59,515 nt of DNA from Nitrospinota bacterium (lineage in GTDB: Bacteria; Nitrospinota_A; JADGAW01), in the NCBI GenBank assembly GCA_015231815.1, contig JADGAW010000001.1, forward strand, positions 1-59,515. The letters are read 5' to 3'. The stretch's first letter is position 1, and every line of letters starts with the position of its first letter. The notes under the pieces were generated by a model, which was not told where the DNA came from, made no database searches, and was given only the letters and a program-made list of their open reading frames with translations. This document shows, piece after piece, positions 42,336 to 51,124 of the stretch. Made by a program: the position numbers and the translations under genes.

Positions 42336-43115
42336 ATGTCGGATGAAGAAATAATAGAGGAACCTCAGCAGCCGGAAGAAAGCTCAAATCATGAGAAAAA
42401 GGCAGAACCTTCCCATGAACTGTACTCAGAAACTGAAGAAGAAAAAACTGAATATCCCAAAGAGGTTTATCCTGAATTTGAAAGAGATGGCAGTAACAAA
42501 TTTAAGTCCTTTTTTGAAGCGGTTACAACTATCTTGATGTCACCCGGACTTTTTTTCGGCAAACTCAGCTTAGATAACGGACTTGCTTACCCATTGATTT
42601 TTGGAATAATTATTTACTTCATTAACTCAATTGGTGGCTCAGCAGTACATTTATTTGAATTTATTCTTATTCTTTTAACAGACCCCACCTCAAGCTCTTC
42701 CGCCTCTTTAATTTCAGCCTTGGTTACTCCACTTATTACTGTTTTTCTTGCTCCTGTTACATTACTGGTTTCCGCTATTATTTACCATCTTATTTTCAAA
42801 CTTTTTAAGTATGATTTTAATGGCTTTGAGGCAACGGTTCGATTGGTTTGTTACTCTTCTGCTCCCTTGATAATAGGCATTCTTCCTTTTTGTGGAAGTT
42901 TTATTGGATTTATATGGTCAGCTATTGCCATGGTGGTTGGGATGCAAATTGTTTGTAGAATGACTACTGGCTGGGCAATACTGATTTACCTTATTCCGGT
43001 TATTTTTGTTTGTAGTTGTTTTGCTTTGGTTGCTGCCGTTGGGGGACTTGCCTTCTTCATGACCATCTTTCCGTCTCTGGAACAATTTCAGGACGTCCTC
43101 CTTCAGGAAGTCTAA
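42336..43115 (+). CDS. Yip1-domain membrane protein
   Basis: 259 residues. The acidic hydrophilic N-terminus (about 1-50, Glu/Pro/Ser-rich) is followed by the Yip1 domain with five hydrophobic segments (LAYPLIFGIIIYFINSIGG; PLITVFLAPVTLLVSAIIYH; PLIIGILPFCGSFIGFIWSA; AILIYLIPVIFVCSCFALV). Bacterial members have no settled function. ATG immediately follows the ispA stop, so it is translated from the same mRNA, and a hairpin terminator follows. Confidence 0.85.
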   Translation: MSDEEIIEEPQQPEESSNHEKKAEPSHELYSETEEEKTEYPKEVYPEFERDGSNKFKSFFEAVTTILMSPGLFFGKLSLDNGLAYPLIFGIIIYFINSIGGSAVHLFEFILILLTDPTSSSSASLISALVTPLITVFLAPVTLLVSAIIYHLIFKLFKYDFNGFEATVRLVCYSSAPLIIGILPFCGSFIGFIWSAIAMVVGMQIVCRMTTGWAILIYLIPVIFVCSCFALVAAVGGLAFFMTIFPSLEQFQDVLLQEV

Positions 43116-43121
43116 CTGCTG

Positions 43122-43165
43122 AAAAATAGAGGTAGAATTTGATTTCTATCTCTATTTTTTGATAA
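43122..43165. terminator. Bidirectional hairpin terminator
   Basis: AAAAATAGAGGTAGA (43122-43136) pairs with TCTATCTCTATTTTT (43145-43159), one wobble, eight-base loop, with terminal A and T runs on each side. It sits between the convergent Yip1 gene and the ATPase gene and can serve both strands. Confidence 0.75.
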
Positions 43166-43249
43166 CTGAGCCTTCCCTTTTTTCGCTGTTACTTTGTAGT
43201 AAAAAACATTATTTTTTAACCAAATAACAAACGACAGACTCTTAGATTC

Positions 43250-44380
43250 TTAGAAAAAGCCACCCGCCCATAATTTTTTGAGAAAAGATTGCCACGGGAT
43301 GATCTTTATGTCGTCCTTTGTTGTTCTTTCTGTAAAATCACGACTTATTATTGCAAAGTTTTGTATTAATCCTTCTTCCTTTAATGCCCTCAGCCCCTTC
43401 AAGTGTCTATCATTGACCTGTTTCGCACCTTTTATCTCAAAGCCCCAAAGATCATCAACAATGACATCAACCTCGTATTGAGAGGTTGACCTCCAATAAT
43501 AAAGGATTTTATTAGACCTTGAGTAAGAGATATAGGCTCTTAACTCCAAAACAATAAAGTGTTCAAATGCCTTTCCAAAGAGTTCTGAATCAAATACAAC
43601 ATGACCTCGTCCCGTTAACGAAGCGGTTACTCCAATATCAAAAAAATAAAATTTCGACCGACTAATTGCCTTTCTTTTTTTTGTTTTTGTAAAAGCTCTG
43701 AGATTAAATGTCAACAACGTATCCTCTAAAACCTCAAAATAGCTTTTTATCGTATTTCCTGACACCCCACAATCACTTGCCAAATTTTGGTAGCTTATTT
43801 CCTGACCATTGGTAAGAGCCAGAAGCTCCATGAACTCAGAAAATCGAGCAATATTTCTCGTTACCGCCTCGTGCAAAACCTCTTCCCTTAAATATAGAGC
43901 TGTATATGCCCGTAACTCTTCTTCATAGTCATCACTTAAATATATTGCCGGAAGTCCTCCCCGATTTAAATAGGTCAAAAGGTCAAAGTCCTTTATTTCC
44001 TGAGATGTCAGCGGAAAAAGTTCGGCCCACCATGCTCTTCCAGCAAGAAGATTCACACCGCCTCTTTTAAGTTTTCTTGCACTGCTTCCAGTTAAAAGAA
44101 AGGTTATTTTTTGCGTTTCGATCAAATGGTGAACTTCATCCAACAGTTCAGGCAATTTCTGAACTTCATCAATAACAACAATTGATCGGAGGGTTTGTTC
44201 TGAAAGAAGGGAGGGGTTTTTCAAGTATTCACGGTAAACTTTATTTTCCAAAAGATTAATAACCGTTACATTCTGTAAGTCGCTCGCTATAAGGGTTGTT
44301 TTACCTGTCCCTCTTGGTCCAAAGAGAAAGAAGGATTTTCTTTTCAGAAGATTGATAAGAGACAATGTTCTCTTAAACAT
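43250..44380 (-). CDS. AAA ATPase with DUF4143 domain
   Basis: 376 residues. Walker A GPRGTGKT (21-28), Walker B IVVIDEVQKLPELL, sensor LLTGSSARKLKRGG; then a winged-helix region (YQNLASDCGVSGNTIKSYFEVLE) and the DUF4143 domain with a PD-(D/E)XK-like end (YWRSTSQYEVDVIVD, GFEIKG). This family is patchily distributed in bacteria and archaea and often horizontally moved; function is not established. No mobile-element genes adjoin. Confidence 0.9.
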   Translation of the reverse strand: MFKRTLSLINLLKRKSFFLFGPRGTGKTTLIASDLQNVTVINLLENKVYREYLKNPSLLSEQTLRSIVVIDEVQKLPELLDEVHHLIETQKITFLLTGSSARKLKRGGVNLLAGRAWWAELFPLTSQEIKDFDLLTYLNRGGLPAIYLSDDYEEELRAYTALYLREEVLHEAVTRNIARFSEFMELLALTNGQEISYQNLASDCGVSGNTIKSYFEVLEDTLLTFNLRAFTKTKKRKAISRSKFYFFDIGVTASLTGRGHVVFDSELFGKAFEHFIVLELRAYISYSRSNKILYYWRSTSQYEVDVIVDDLWGFEIKGAKQVNDRHLKGLRALKEEGLIQNFAIISRDFTERTTKDDIKIIPWQSFLKKLWAGGFF

Positions 44381-44627
44381 TACAAGCCTCTACTTAGGTT
44401 TATTATTATAGATTTAAGTAACGCTTAATTATATAATATAAAAATCAAAGTTAACCCAATGTATTTTTAGTTTTTTGAGATAAAACCAAAAAAGAGAGAA
44501 AAAAGCACTTTGCTTGAGTGTAATGAACTTTCAAATTTTTTCTATTTCTCAGCTATCTCAGTAGTAGGTAATATCTCGCAAATGTGCAGTAAGGTAAAGA
44601 TACTCATATGACTTCTTGACCAAAAGA
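44381..44627. other. Spacer without recognised feature
   Basis: About 250 AT-rich bases between ygiQ and the DUF4143 ATPase, both minus strand. I see no gene, repeat or terminator of note. Confidence 0.4.
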
Positions 44628-46445
44628 TTATTTCTTTCTGTGCCTTTTACTGAAATTTTTATTGTATGGCACAAGTTGGGTTGTCCCGTAGCCTATGAGG
44701 TCAGTTCTGTCTGCTTTTTTTAAAGCATCTCTTACATCTTCCGCATTTTCAGGTTTATAGTATTGCATGAGTGCTCTTTGCTGCTTTCGTTCCTTTTCAT
44801 CTTTTGTAACCGGGACTTTTTCTCCTGATATTGGATCCATTTCTGTGTAATAGATGTCAGCAGCAAGGGTCATAGGAGCTGGAATAAAGTCCTGAACCTG
44901 TCGTAATCGCAGGTTATTTTTTTTAAGATATATTGCCAGTTCTATTTGTTGATCAAGTCCACAGCCTGGGTGAGCGGAAATAAAATACTGTACAAGGTAC
45001 TGTTCCAACCCTGCTTTTTTTGTTTCCTTCTCAAACATTTCCTTAAATTTTGTAAACTCCTCAATGTTGGGTTTTCTCATAATCATTAAAACATCTTCGT
45101 TTACATGCTCTGGGGCTACCTTTAACTGTCCTGAAACATGATTTTTTACCAGTTCACGCATATATTCCGGTGATTTATTTGCCAAATCATAACGAATTCC
45201 CGAGGAGATAAAAACCTTTTTTACCCCTTGTACTGAACGGGCTTTTTTAAGCATTTCAAGTTGAGGAGCATGATTTATTGTAAGTATTGGGCAAATCTTT
45301 GGATGAATACAGGAGATTTTTTTGCAGCGTGCTTCTACTTCTGGTTTGCTGCAAACCAATTTATACATATTTGCTGTAGGACCTCCAATATCGGAAATAT
45401 ATCCGGTAAAATCCTCCATTTTAGTAACCTGTTTTACTTCCTTGACAATTGATTCTGCAGACCTGCTTTGAATTGCCCGTCCCTGATGAACTGTTAAAGC
45501 ACAAAAGGAGCAACCACCAAAACAACCTCGCATGGCAGTAACTGAATGTTTAATCATTTCAAAAGCAGAGATTTTTTCCTTGTATCGGTAGTGCGGTTTT
45601 CGTATAAAGGGCAAACCATACACTGCATCAAGCTCACTTTCCTCCATTGGTAAAACAGGAGGAAAAACACAAAGGTAACGGTTTCCATGTTTTTGAATAA
45701 GTGTTTTAGCGCAATAAGGATTTTGGTTGGTGTGAATTATCTTAGAGGCACGAGCATATTTTTCCTTACTTGCCTGAACCTCCTCACACGAAGGAATCGT
45801 TTGCGCTTTATCTCCCAGTTCAATTCTTTCCTCACGGTTAAGGATTACGCAAGATCCTTTTATTCTTAAATCAGAAAGGCTTTTTCCCTTTTTTTTTGCC
45901 TCGACAATTTCCTTTAACTGCTTTTCAGCCATACCGTAAACGAGTAAGTCGGCTCGTGTGTCCAGTAAAATAGAGCGTCGAACTTTATCATCCCAGTAAT
46001 CATAATGAGCAAACCTTCTTAATGATGCTTCCAATCCGCCAATAATAATTTCTGGTTTATTAAAAACTTCCCTCAACTTATTACAATAGGCAATGACTGC
46101 CCTTTTGGGTCTGAGTCCAGATAAACCACCAGGAACATAAGCATCATCGGATCTTTTTTTCCTTTGGGCGGTCGTTTTCATTATCATAGAATCCAGATTT
46201 CCTGAGGTTACACCAAAAAACCATTCAGGTTTTCCCAGAGCAGTAAAATCACTTTCCTTTGTGACATCAGGCATCGCAATAATTCCAACTCTAACTCCCA
46301 TTGATTCAAGGTAGCGTCCCATTACTGCAACACCAAAGGATGGATGGTCAACATACGCATCACCGGTTACAAGGATTACATCTAATTTTTCCCAGCCCCT
46401 GTTGTTGGCTTCCTGCAATGTAACGGGAAGAAACTGTTTTTTCAT
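44628..46445 (-). CDS. YgiQ-family radical SAM protein
   Basis: 605 residues. N-terminal cobalamin-binding-like domain (VILVTGDAYVDHPSFGVAVM), then the radical SAM core with the 4Fe-4S cysteines C308, C312 and C315 (CFGGCSFC), and the C-terminal DUF3362 segment (QVQDFIPAPMTLAADIYYTE). The Cx3Cx2C spacing is canonical. Reaction unknown. Widespread in anaerobes and proteobacteria. Confidence 0.93.
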   Translation of the reverse strand: MKKQFLPVTLQEANNRGWEKLDVILVTGDAYVDHPSFGVAVMGRYLESMGVRVGIIAMPDVTKESDFTALGKPEWFFGVTSGNLDSMIMKTTAQRKKRSDDAYVPGGLSGLRPKRAVIAYCNKLREVFNKPEIIIGGLEASLRRFAHYDYWDDKVRRSILLDTRADLLVYGMAEKQLKEIVEAKKKGKSLSDLRIKGSCVILNREERIELGDKAQTIPSCEEVQASKEKYARASKIIHTNQNPYCAKTLIQKHGNRYLCVFPPVLPMEESELDAVYGLPFIRKPHYRYKEKISAFEMIKHSVTAMRGCFGGCSFCALTVHQGRAIQSRSAESIVKEVKQVTKMEDFTGYISDIGGPTANMYKLVCSKPEVEARCKKISCIHPKICPILTINHAPQLEMLKKARSVQGVKKVFISSGIRYDLANKSPEYMRELVKNHVSGQLKVAPEHVNEDVLMIMRKPNIEEFTKFKEMFEKETKKAGLEQYLVQYFISAHPGCGLDQQIELAIYLKKNNLRLRQVQDFIPAPMTLAADIYYTEMDPISGEKVPVTKDEKERKQQRALMQYYKPENAEDVRDALKKADRTDLIGYGTTQLVPYNKNFSKRHRKK

Positions 46446-46502
46446 CTTTTAACCTTTCTAAACTATTGATGGGTTATGTTATCAGCTAATACGGTAAAAT
46501 AA

Positions 46503-47294
46503 ATGCCACATTTCAATAATTACCTTATATTTATGTTTAACTTCGGACGCTTTATCGGTATTTTTGTTGGAGTTGGAGCAATGTTAATTGCATTGGTCCT
46601 TGAGCACGCCCAGTTTCAAACCTATTACAACACCGCAGCAGTAATAATAATTCTTGGCGGTTGTAGTGGAGCAGTTATTATTTCCAATGGTGGTGATAAG
46701 TTTTTCAAGGCTCCTGTTTTCTTCTTTCGAGCTTTTACCAAGCCTGACATTCTTGATATTGAGGCAACAGCAAAGGCTTTAAAGGATGTTGCAATTATTA
46801 TCAGGAAAGAGGGGCACCTCTCTGCTTCGGAAGTTATTCAGTCAATTACCCATCCTTTTTTACGTGAAGGACTTCAACTTGTAACTGATGGAATGCCTGC
46901 TGAGGAGGTTGAAATAACTCTTAAAGCTTATTTGAAAAACTTTTACCGTGAACATAAAGCCGGAGTAGATTTTTTTAGCAACCTTGGTGGTTATGCTCCA
47001 ACAATGGGAATTATCGGAACCGTAATTGGTTTGGTAAACATGATGGTAAATCTTGGAAAACTGGGAAGTGATGGATTAGGTGGTGCAATTGCAGTAGCTT
47101 TTATTGCTACGCTCTATGGTATCGGGTTTGCCAATCTCATTTTTCTACCTGTTTCCAATGCTTTGAAAGAAAAGCTTGAAACAGAAATAAATTTCAACAA
47201 AGCGTTAATCGAATCAATTGTCCTCATTCAAGAAGGAGCAGTTCCCAGAGTAATTGAGCGAAAGTTTCTGGATAATACCTTGAAATACTTTTAA
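46503..47294 (+). CDS. motA: Flagellar motor stator protein MotA
   Basis: Proton or sodium channel subunit of the flagellar stator, about 253-263 residues with four transmembrane helices: residues 12-35, 36-55, about 157-182 (GGYAPTMGIIGTVIGLVNMM) and 190-215. The cytoplasmic loop between helices 2 and 3 has the conserved charged segment. The start is ATG 46503 or ATG 46533 (MFNFGRFIG); neither has a ribosome site, and the second matches MotA length better. motB follows after 12 bases. No other flagellar gene is nearby. Confidence 0.92.
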   Translation: MPHFNNYLIFMFNFGRFIGIFVGVGAMLIALVLEHAQFQTYYNTAAVIIILGGCSGAVIISNGGDKFFKAPVFFFRAFTKPDILDIEATAKALKDVAIIIRKEGHLSASEVIQSITHPFLREGLQLVTDGMPAEEVEITLKAYLKNFYREHKAGVDFFSNLGGYAPTMGIIGTVIGLVNMMVNLGKLGSDGLGGAIAVAFIATLYGIGFANLIFLPVSNALKEKLETEINFNKALIESIVLIQEGAVPRVIERKFLDNTLKYF

Positions 47295-47306
47295 ACCCCT
47301 TTCACA

Positions 47307-48068
47307 ATGGATTCCAAAGACGACGATTTTTTTAAGGAGGAGGTCGGAGGCGAAGACCATGGGGGAAAAGGTGGGCTCAGATGGCTTCTGACCTATGCCG
47401 ACATGATAACCTTGCTGCTGATTTTTTTTGTGGCTCTCTATGCAATGTCGGAAACAAATTCAAAAAAGATGGAAATTTTTGTTAAAACCTTGCAGAAGGG
47501 ATTTAAGGTTGACCTTAAACAGCTTGCTGTAACAAAGGAAGCAACTTCTCTTGATGATGCTGCAAACCTTCATGCTCAGAGTGAACTGTCCATTAAGGAA
47601 AAAATGTTTAACGATATTTTTAAAAAACTTTCTGGTTTAACCGATTATGGAGTAAATGTTGTTTCAACGGAAAAGGGTATTGTTATTAAAGTTGAAAACA
47701 CCCGTTTTTTTAAGGAGGGAAAAGCAGAGCTCACTGAGGATGCAAAACTCTTGATGAAATATATCGGTAGAGCAATAAAAAAGGTAAAAAACCCGATTGT
47801 TATTGAAGGTCACACCGATATTGTACCAATCAAAACCGAAGAATTTCCCTCCAACTGGGAGCTTTCAACGATGCGAGCAGTTAAGGTACTCAGGTATTTG
47901 GTAGAAAAGGAAATGGTAAAGCCTGAAAGAGTTTCTGCGGCTGGGTACGGACCTTATGTTCCGGTAGCTCCCAATGACCTCTTTACCGGAAACCCCTTAA
48001 ACCGAAGGGTAGAAATTGTCATTCTCAACTTTGAACCAGAAAAACAAAATAAAAAAATTGAAAAATAG
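47307..48068 (+). CDS. motB: Flagellar motor stator protein MotB
   Basis: 253 residues. One transmembrane helix with the ion-binding aspartate D32 (YADMITLLLIFFVALYAMSE), a plug/linker, and a C-terminal OmpA-like peptidoglycan-binding domain (IEGHTDIVPIKT; NWELSTMRAVKVLRYLV; NRRVEIVI). Anchors the stator to the cell wall. Converges with folE, leaving nine bases between them. Confidence 0.95.
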   Translation: MDSKDDDFFKEEVGGEDHGGKGGLRWLLTYADMITLLLIFFVALYAMSETNSKKMEIFVKTLQKGFKVDLKQLAVTKEATSLDDAANLHAQSELSIKEKMFNDIFKKLSGLTDYGVNVVSTEKGIVIKVENTRFFKEGKAELTEDAKLLMKYIGRAIKKVKNPIVIEGHTDIVPIKTEEFPSNWELSTMRAVKVLRYLVEKEMVKPERVSAAGYGPYVPVAPNDLFTGNPLNRRVEIVILNFEPEKQNKKIEK

Positions 48069-48077
48069 GTAGTTTGA

Positions 48078-48617
48078 TTACTTTACAAGGCTCATAAATT
48101 CGTTACGAGTTCTAGGATCTTCCTTAAATGCTCCTAACATAGAGCTGGTAATCGTTGAAGAATTTTGTTTCTGTACACCACGCATAGCCATACAAAGGTG
48201 AAGTGCATCAATAATTACAGCAACACCCTTTGGATTTAGGAGCTCCTGAAGACACTGGGCTATCTGAACTGTTAAACGCTCCTGAACCTGTAGTCTTCGG
48301 GCATAAACATCGACAATTCTAGGAATTTTACTTAAACCGAGAACTTTTTCTCGAGGAATATAAGCAACGGAGCATTTACCAAAAAAAGGGATGAGATGGT
48401 GCTCGCACAGGGAATAAATCTCCATGTCTCTCACAATCACCATTTCATCATACTGAACATCGAAGATTGCGTTATTAACCAACTCTTCAACATTTACGTT
48501 ATACCCGCTGGTTAAAAACTTCATTGATTTCTCAACCCTCTCTGGGGTTTTAATTAAGCCGTCTCTTTCAGGGTCTTCCCCACAATCAACCAATAGGTTC
48601 CTAATTGATTCTTTCAT
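48078..48617 (-). CDS. folE: GTP cyclohydrolase I
   Basis: First step of folate/tetrahydropterin and queuosine-type pathways (GTP to dihydroneopterin triphosphate). 179 residues; zinc ligands C71, H74 (SLCEHHLIPF) and C142 (HLCMAMRGV) are present, so it is the zinc-dependent type IA enzyme. It follows the chemoreceptor gene on the same strand after 14 bases, probably without functional meaning. Confidence 0.96.
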   Translation of the reverse strand: MKESIRNLLVDCGEDPERDGLIKTPERVEKSMKFLTSGYNVNVEELVNNAIFDVQYDEMVIVRDMEIYSLCEHHLIPFFGKCSVAYIPREKVLGLSKIPRIVDVYARRLQVQERLTVQIAQCLQELLNPKGVAVIIDALHLCMAMRGVQKQNSSTITSSMLGAFKEDPRTRNEFMSLVK

Positions 48618-48631
48618 AAAAGCGGTAAAGG

Positions 48632-50251
48632 TTATTGATATTTAAATGTGTTAATAAGATTATGGAGGTCAGCGGAAACATGTTCCATTTCCTGAGAAAC
48701 CTTGTTAGCTCCTTCAATATCTTTTGCATTATCGTTTGCATGTCCTGCCACTTCATGAACGTTTCGGGCAATTTCCTCAATAGCATTTTTTTGCTCTTCC
48801 ATTGAAGTGGCAATATGAGAAATTTTACTGGAAACATCCTCAACGAGGTTTACTATTTGTCCGAGAGATTCTCCTGCTTCTGCAGCATTTTTAACTCCAG
48901 CGTCAACGTCTTCTTGTCCCTTTTGCATTCCTTCGGCTGCTTTGCCTGTTTCTGCTTGAATTGACTTGATTCTTTCAGTAATTTCCTGAGTTGCTTTTGA
49001 TGTTCTTTCAGCAAGTTTTCTTACTTCATCGGCAACGACGGCAAAACCTCTTCCCTGTTCTCCTGCTCTTGCCGCTTCAATTGCAGCATTCAATGCAAGG
49101 AGGTTAGTTTGTTCCGCAATATCGTCAATTACCGTTGTAATATCTCCAATCTGTTGGGAACGTTCCTGAAGTGAAGTAATGGTTGATGCAATTGAAACAA
49201 CTGTTTCCTTGATGTAATAAATTGCGTCGATTGTTTGCTTAATAATATCCCCACCCTTTATTGCTGCCTGAGAAGCATCTTCTGACAAAGATGCAACCTC
49301 TGTAGTATTTGCAGCAACCATAGATGTTGTTCTGGTAATTTCCTCAACAGCCGCAACAATATCATTTAATTTATTTCCTTGAAGAACAGAACGTTCATTT
49401 ATTTGAGAGGAAGATTCTTTTAGAGATTTTGCAAAGTTTGAAACACTATCTGCATCAGCCCCAATTTTCCTAAACTCATCATTTAATGTTTCCAGAAGGT
49501 GGTTCGTCTGTGTTGCGATTTGCCCAAGTTCATCATTTTGACCATATTCGACCTTTAAGGTTAAATCGTTTTGCTGGGAAATATCTTTAATTTTATCTTT
49601 TACCCTTTGAATAGGCTTTGTTAGCAGAAGTTGCATAATGAACATAATGATGATGAAAAGAAGAATCTGCCATCCGATTTGACCAACCCAAAGTAATGTT
49701 TCAGTCTCAACAATAAAAGCTTGAATTTCTTCCAAACCAATAACAACGGAAACGGTACCATTTACATACCCTGATGGCACTTCATGACATTCCAGACAGT
49801 TTTTTCCATAGGAGTTTTCCGTGGCAATTATGGGAACAATACCCCGTAAAAATGTTTTTCCATTCTTATGAAACTCAACAAAAACAGTTTTTGATGTTTT
49901 CATAACCTGTTTTTCAAGTTCATCCCGACTTCCCTCTTCCCCTTCTCCTTTTCCAAATTGCTCAATGACCTTATCATTTCGTGCAACATGAACTGCTTCA
50001 ATATTTTTTAGTTTAGCTAATTCCTGAAGAAAAACTTTTCTTTCAGAAATTACCCCCGTAATCATAAATGTTGTTAATGCGTTGGCTATAAAATCGGCAC
50101 TATCAACAATGGTGTTTTTTGCCTGTTTTATTGCCTGTTGTTCAAACCTTTGCTGAATCCACAACTGCCCAAAAATGAGGGTAATAACCATAAATAGAAC
50201 AATGGTAAGTTGAAGCTTTAACTGTAATGAGAGATTATTCCAAAAGTTCAT
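48632..50251 (-). CDS. Methyl-accepting chemotaxis protein with periplasmic heme c motif
   Basis: 539 residues. Transmembrane helices at about 13-33 and 186-210 flank a periplasmic domain with a CxxCH heme c site, C152-H156 (NCLECH). A HAMP domain follows (about 212-265), then the signalling domain with the highly conserved tip DDIAEQTNLLALNAAIEAAR and FAVVADEVRKLAERT. Similar heme-PAS chemoreceptors are known from Geobacter and relatives. Periplasmic heme requires a cytochrome c maturation system, not in this window. Ends without a CheR-docking NWETF pentapeptide. Confidence 0.93.
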   Translation of the reverse strand: MNFWNNLSLQLKLQLTIVLFMVITLIFGQLWIQQRFEQQAIKQAKNTIVDSADFIANALTTFMITGVISERKVFLQELAKLKNIEAVHVARNDKVIEQFGKGEGEEGSRDELEKQVMKTSKTVFVEFHKNGKTFLRGIVPIIATENSYGKNCLECHEVPSGYVNGTVSVVIGLEEIQAFIVETETLLWVGQIGWQILLFIIIMFIMQLLLTKPIQRVKDKIKDISQQNDLTLKVEYGQNDELGQIATQTNHLLETLNDEFRKIGADADSVSNFAKSLKESSSQINERSVLQGNKLNDIVAAVEEITRTTSMVAANTTEVASLSEDASQAAIKGGDIIKQTIDAIYYIKETVVSIASTITSLQERSQQIGDITTVIDDIAEQTNLLALNAAIEAARAGEQGRGFAVVADEVRKLAERTSKATQEITERIKSIQAETGKAAEGMQKGQEDVDAGVKNAAEAGESLGQIVNLVEDVSSKISHIATSMEEQKNAIEEIARNVHEVAGHANDNAKDIEGANKVSQEMEHVSADLHNLINTFKYQ

Positions 50252-50347
50252 ACCTTCCTCGCTTTTCTGTTTTTATCGTCCAATAAAGAAACAAATATAA
50301 TCTTTTATCACATTTAGTTGATTATCTAAAATAGAAACGCCCTTATT

Positions 50348-51124
50348 TTACATTTCTTTTAGCATTTCTAAGGTTTTCTGAGCAGCATTTTGTTCAGCAA
50401 CTTTTTTACTGTTTCCTTTTCCTACTGCATATTTTTCATTCAAAATAGAGCATGAAATCGTGTATATTTTTTCATGACATGGACCATCCTCTGATTCAAC
50501 AGTGTATTCAGGAAGAGTCTTATATTCTTTTTGAACAAATTGCTGAAGTGTTCCTTTATAGTTTTCATCATATTCGCTTTCCAGTTTTTCTTCAACAGTT
50601 TTTTTTATTAATAAACATACCACTTTATATACACTATCAAAGTTTGAATCCAGGTAAATCGCTGCAATGATTGCTTCGATGGAGTTTGCGAGAATGGACG
50701 GATTAAGGTGAACATTTTTATCACGTTCATTTTTTCCCACATTAATTATCTCAGGAATATTAAGATCCAAGGCTACCTGATAAAGGCTCGCTTTATTAAC
50801 AATTCCTGAGCGGACATTGCTTAAAATTCCTTCAGAAAAACCTTCTCTGATTCTCATCATATAATCACTAACGATAAGGTTGAGAATTGCGTCTCCAAGG
50901 AATTCTAGACGCTCATTATTGAGGGAGAAATTATGGTTAAACCGGGTAAAAGAAGGGTGAATTAATGCTTTTTCAAGCATATTAAGGTTCTTGAACTTGT
51001 AATGAAGCTTTTTTTGAAATTGTTTAAGCTCCTTTTCCCTTTTTGAAGATATTTTTATCCCTTCCAAAGAAATTGGAAGCTGGTCTATTTGTCCGATATT
51101 ATTTTCTGAATGCAACACTGGCAT
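50348..51124 (-). CDS. rnc: Ribonuclease III
   Basis: Double-strand-specific RNase for rRNA processing. The catalytic domain has NERLEFLGDAILNLIVSDY with the conserved acidic residues, and a second acidic site in ANSIEAIIAAIYLD; a dsRNA-binding domain occupies the last 70 residues (GTLQQFVQKEYKTLPEYTV...). The start is ambiguous: the frame runs into fabF. I use the ATG at 51124 (GGCGGA upstream), giving 258 residues and a 26-base overlap with fabF; a GTG or TTG slightly downstream would also fit. Follows the fatty-acid cluster as in many genomes. Confidence 0.93.
   Translation of the reverse strand: MPVLHSENNIGQIDQLPISLEGIKISSKREKELKQFQKKLHYKFKNLNMLEKALIHPSFTRFNHNFSLNNERLEFLGDAILNLIVSDYMMRIREGFSEGILSNVRSGIVNKASLYQVALDLNIPEIINVGKNERDKNVHLNPSILANSIEAIIAAIYLDSNFDSVYKVVCLLIKKTVEEKLESEYDENYKGTLQQFVQKEYKTLPEYTVESEDGPCHEKIYTISCSILNEKYAVGKGNSKKVAEQNAAQKTLEMLKEM

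Noticed and set aside
46503..48068. ExbB/TolQ-ExbD/TolR transport energiser instead of MotA-MotB
   Set aside because: The second protein has the full OmpA-like peptidoglycan-binding domain and the MotB helix, and the first has MotA-like helix 3/4 sequence, so stator proteins fit better.
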